A stretch of DNA of 64,000 bases from SIG455 sp045659025 (GTDB lineage: Bacteria > Bacillota > Clostridia > UMGS1810): assembly GCA_045659025.1 (NCBI GenBank), contig JAZOWA010000009.1:16005-80004 (forward strand), given 5' to 3'. Position 1 is the stretch's first letter; each line of letters opens with the position of its first letter. Shown piece by piece: positions 61,146 through 64,000 of this stretch. The translations under genes were made by a program, and so were the position numbers. Below the pieces are notes generated by a model. That model did not search any database and was not told where the DNA came from. It worked only from the letters and a program-made list of their open reading frames with translations.

Positions 61146-61683
61146 CAAGGATTGTGAGCGTATAGTAGTATCAGAGGAGCAGATTGCCGAGGCGGTAGCA
61201 AAAATCGGTGATGAGATAAACAGGGATTACGAAGGCAAGGAAATCGCCTTTATATCTATCCTGAACGGCTCTTTCCCCTTTACCGCAGATATAGTGAGGA
61301 AAGTAAACGTGGACTGCACGGTTGATTTTATGCAGGTTTCATCCTACGGCAGCGGCACGGATTCTTCAGGTACTCTTAAGGTAAAGAGAGACATATCGGG
61401 TAATATCAAGGGTAAGCACGTTATCATCCTTGAGGATATTCTCGATACCGGTTTCACCATGCGCAATCTCATTACATATCTCTCCAGCAAGGAGCCTGCC
61501 GATATCAAAATCTGCACCTTCATCGACAAACCCGCAAGAAGAAGAGAAAAGGTGGCTGCCGACTATTACGGATTCCGTTTTGACGAAGATTTGTTCCTGG
61601 TGGGTTACGGTCTTGACTATGACCAGAAATACCGCAACCTCCCCTATGTGGCAGTTCTTAAAGAAGAAATTTACTCAAAATAA
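61138..61683 (+). CDS. hpt: hypoxanthine phosphoribosyltransferase
   Basis: 181 residues. Salvages hypoxanthine and guanine with PRPP; motif VIILEDILDTGFTM. In Firmicutes tilS-hpt-ftsH is conserved and Hpt can associate with TilS and FtsH. GAGAGG precedes ATG. Confidence 0.95.
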   Translation: MINKDCERIVVSEEQIAEAVAKIGDEINRDYEGKEIAFISILNGSFPFTADIVRKVNVDCTVDFMQVSSYGSGTDSSGTLKVKRDISGNIKGKHVIILEDILDTGFTMRNLITYLSSKEPADIKICTFIDKPARRREKVAADYYGFRFDEDLFLVGYGLDYDQKYRNLPYVAVLKEEIYSK

Positions 61684-61686
61684 CAA

Positions 61687-61723
61687 ATATTATGAATCAT
61701 TATTTACAGATTGTTCATAATAT
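61687..61723 (+). other. AT-rich inverted repeat after hpt
   Basis: ATATTATGAA (61687-61696) with TTCATAATAT (61714-61723), followed within 10 nt by TTTTTT. A weak terminator or spacer; uncertain. Confidence 0.4.
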
Positions 61724-61749
61724 ATATGTAGTTTTTTAATTTTATGCCC

Positions 61750-61778
61750 TTGCACCCATAGGGGATATATGTTAAGAT
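61750..61778 (+). promoter_or_regulatory. ftsH promoter
   Basis: TTGCAC (61750-61755), 17 nt, TAAGAT (61773-61778), giving ftsH its own start. Confidence 0.65.
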
Positions 61779-61827
61779 TATCATACTGCCAAATGCAGTT
61801 GCCAAGTATATAAAGGAGGCGATACCA

Positions 61828-63732
61828 TTGAAGAAATACATAAAAGGCGTGAGCTTTTATATATTGCTTCTCACCGTCATATTTTTAATATATTCATTTA
61901 TCAACTATCAGAGCGGTCCTGCCGTTAAGGAGTTTTCCGAGCTTGTTACCTTAATCAACAACGGCTCTGTAAAGGAGCTTGTGATTGTAGAGAACACAGC
62001 TACCGCCACACTTACTGACAACAGCAAGATTACCGCAGAGATTTCATCTCTGGGTGCTTTGTATGAGCATTCAGGTGACCAGATTAAAAAGCAGGTGTCG
62101 GATAAGACCTTGGTACTTTCCACACCCCAACCCTCTGCTCCACCCTGGTGGTTATCAATGCTCCCCTCACTTATTATGATAATAATAGTGGTGGTGTTCT
62201 GGGTGCTGTTCTTCAAGCAGTCTCAGGGCGGTGGCAAGGGTACTATGAACTTTGGCAAGAGCAGGGCAAGGGTGACTTTCAACGAGAAAGACCCCATCAC
62301 CTTCAAGGATGTGGCAGGTGCCGACATCGAGAAGGCAGAGCTTGCCGAAGTGGTGGAATTCCTCAAAGACCCTGCCGAGTTTGAAAAGCTCGGTGCAAAG
62401 ATACCCAAGGGTGTACTCCTTGTAGGCCCTCCCGGAACGGGTAAGACTCTCCTTGCAAAAGCAGTTGCAGGTGAAGCGGGTGTGCCCTTCTACTCCATAT
62501 CAGGTTCGGACTTTGTAGAGATGTTCGTAGGTGTGGGTGCTTCAAGGGTAAGGGATTTGTTTGAACAGGCAAAGAAAACCGCACCCAGCATCATATTCAT
62601 AGACGAGATTGACGCTGTGGGCCGTCAGAGAGGCGCAGGTCTCGGTGGCGGACACGACGAAAGAGAGCAGACCCTTAACCAGCTCCTCGTTGAGATGGAC
62701 GGATTTGCCGCCAATCAGGGTGTAATCGTGATTGCAGCGACCAACCGACCCGATATCCTTGACGGTGCTCTGCTTCGTCCCGGCAGATTTGACAGACAGG
62801 TGGTAGTAGATACCCCCGATATAATCGGCAGAGAGGCAATCTTGAAGGTTCATTCCAGAAAGAAGCCCCTTGGCGCAGATGTTAACCTCACAGTAATTGC
62901 CAAGACCACTGCAGGCTTTACCGGTGCAGACCTGGCAAACCTTCTCAATGAAGCGGCACTCCTCGCTGCGAGAAAACACAAGAGCGAGATCAATATGCCC
63001 GAGATTGAGGATGCAATGATAAAGGTAATGGTGGGTACCGAGAAGAAGACCCGCAATATGAGCGACAGCGAGAAGAAGATCACCGCTTACCACGAGGCAG
63101 GCCATGCGGTTGTGACAAGACTTCTCCCCTCACAGGACCCCGTTCATCAGATTTCTATCATACCCCGTGGCAGAGCAGGCGGATACACCATGAGTTTGCC
63201 CGAGGAAGACAGATACTATATGACCAAGGAAAAGATGCTGGATGAAATAGTAGTACTCCTTGGCGGACGCGCGGCAGAGAAGATAGTGCTTGACGATATC
63301 AGCACAGGTGCATCCAATGATATTGAAAGAGCTTCTGCCATCGCAAGACAGATGGTTACCAAATTCGGTATGAGTGATAAAATCGGTCCCATCTGCTTCG
63401 GTAACAATCACGATGAGGTATTCCTCGGCAAAGACTTCGTGCAGTCCCGCAATATGAGCGAGAAGGTGGCGGCAGAGATTGACGAGGAGATTATGAGAAT
63501 CATTGATACCAAGTATCAGGAATGTATCGGACTTCTCACCGCCAACCGTGACAAGCTGGAGCTTGTAGCCAAGGCATTGGTTGAGAGAGAAAAACTCTCC
63601 GGCGAGGAATTTGAGATTATCTTCACAGGTGGCACATTACCCGATATTGAATCGGTAATTGAAGCCAAATCAGAACCCGTGGTTGAAATCAAATCCGCTC
63701 CCCAGACAGAAGATACCACCGAGAATATATAA
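61828..63732 (+). CDS. ftsH: ATP-dependent zinc metalloprotease FtsH
   Basis: 634 residues. Membrane protein quality control. Two membrane segments (about 5-24 and 110-130), Walker A GPPGTGKT near 205, IIFIDEIDAVG, SRH ATNRPDILDGALLRPGRFD, zinc site HEAGH near 425. TTG start with GGAGG 8 nt upstream. Confidence 0.97.
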   Translation: MKKYIKGVSFYILLLTVIFLIYSFINYQSGPAVKEFSELVTLINNGSVKELVIVENTATATLTDNSKITAEISSLGALYEHSGDQIKKQVSDKTLVLSTPQPSAPPWWLSMLPSLIMIIIVVVFWVLFFKQSQGGGKGTMNFGKSRARVTFNEKDPITFKDVAGADIEKAELAEVVEFLKDPAEFEKLGAKIPKGVLLVGPPGTGKTLLAKAVAGEAGVPFYSISGSDFVEMFVGVGASRVRDLFEQAKKTAPSIIFIDEIDAVGRQRGAGLGGGHDEREQTLNQLLVEMDGFAANQGVIVIAATNRPDILDGALLRPGRFDRQVVVDTPDIIGREAILKVHSRKKPLGADVNLTVIAKTTAGFTGADLANLLNEAALLAARKHKSEINMPEIEDAMIKVMVGTEKKTRNMSDSEKKITAYHEAGHAVVTRLLPSQDPVHQISIIPRGRAGGYTMSLPEEDRYYMTKEKMLDEIVVLLGGRAAEKIVLDDISTGASNDIERASAIARQMVTKFGMSDKIGPICFGNNHDEVFLGKDFVQSRNMSEKVAAEIDEEIMRIIDTKYQECIGLLTANRDKLELVAKALVEREKLSGEEFEIIFTGGTLPDIESVIEAKSEPVVEIKSAPQTEDTTENI

Positions 63733-63741
63733 ATGCAAATT

Positions 63742-63770
63742 AAAAGACCTTGCTGACGCAAGGTCTTTTT
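63742..63770 (+). terminator. ftsH terminator
   Basis: AAAAGACCTTG, a 6-nt loop and CAAGGTCTTTTT, 10 nt after the stop. Confidence 0.92.
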
Positions 63771-63805
63771 GTATGTTAACATTACAAATTACTTCACAAT
63801 ACTAT

Positions 63806-63988
63806 TTAGATGCGTCCGAAATAAGTTTCAACCCAACGCATAAAAGTCCAATCGTTCTCCATAATAATTACGTGCTTCATCTCTCCGCACCCTTCACATA
63901 AGTCCAAATCTTCTGATATGATATATCTATCCTTGCTATGATTTGTTTCGTTTATCCTATTCCAACAATCAAGACAAAATTCAGCCAT
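63806..63988 (-). CDS. small protein with two CxxC motifs
   Basis: 60 residues. CLDC (5-8) and CEGC (31-34) could hold one zinc. The opening MAEFCLDCWNRINETNHSKD and the YIISEDLDLCEGCGE stretch recur, as far as I recall, in uncharacterised Firmicute proteins. GAGG before ATG. Partner genes lie beyond the window. Nothing shows its role. Confidence 0.7.
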   Translation of the reverse strand: MAEFCLDCWNRINETNHSKDRYIISEDLDLCEGCGEMKHVIIMENDWTFMRWVETYFGRI

Positions 63989-64000
63989 CAGTCATACCTC

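Overview
The window reads as chromosomal DNA of an anaerobic, endospore-forming member of the Clostridia. The evidence is Firmicute gene order (S10 operon; rpoB-rpoC; yybS-gdpP-rplI-dnaB; tilS-hpt-ftsH; mnmE-mnmG), sporulation and germination genes (spoIIM, a gerA-type operon), two SLH-domain surface proteins, and an NADH-linked multi-subunit [FeFe] hydrogenase with no respiratory complex in view. I cannot place it to genus. There are no insertion sequences, prophage genes or CRISPR arrays. TTG and GTG starts are common (rpsC, rpsJ, rplN, spoIIM, murA, metG, secG, tilS, ftsH).

Layout. 1-6600 (minus): the S10 ribosomal operon from a promoter near 6490, through a hairpin-rich leader and rpsJ, to a truncated rplE. 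6600-7690: spoIIM and HU. 7857-12166: potABCD polyamine importer behind a long structured leader with a terminator-like hairpin. 12163-14536: an orphan protein, a LarA-family protein and a small XRE regulator with a palindrome over its start. 14632-15449: a 79-bp tandem repeat and four tRNA genes in two units. 15474-23238: walJ-murA, then metG-nifS-thiI-cinA. 23351-29355: a YcdB/SLH protein and the ger operon with an unannotated 54-residue membrane protein. 29436-33120: mnmE-mnmG and secG. 33183-36109: a large SLH protein. 36203-44564: a hydrogenase operon (hydC, ATPase, ferredoxin-like, hydB, hydA) with a near-perfect Rex operator, preceded by a sensory block (DRTGG protein, RsbW-like ATPase, HydS-like iron-sulfur protein, second DRTGG protein, PHP phosphoesterase). 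44600-47072: tyrS and a P-loop ATPase. 47162-54772: rpoB-rpoC with its own promoter and a switch-like leader. 54884-63770 (plus): yybS, gdpP, rplI, dnaB, tilS, hpt, ftsH. 63806-63988: a small two-CxxC protein.

Links between genes. TilS (59784) modifies the CAU-anticodon tRNA-Ile encoded at 14859. NifS supplies sulfur to ThiI for 4-thiouridine. MnmE and MnmG form one tRNA-modifying complex. HydABC probably couples NADH and ferredoxin oxidation to hydrogen release under NAD(H) control by Rex. The strongest leads for something not well described are the pot leader RNA, the sensory cassette next to the hydrogenase, and the rpoB leader.
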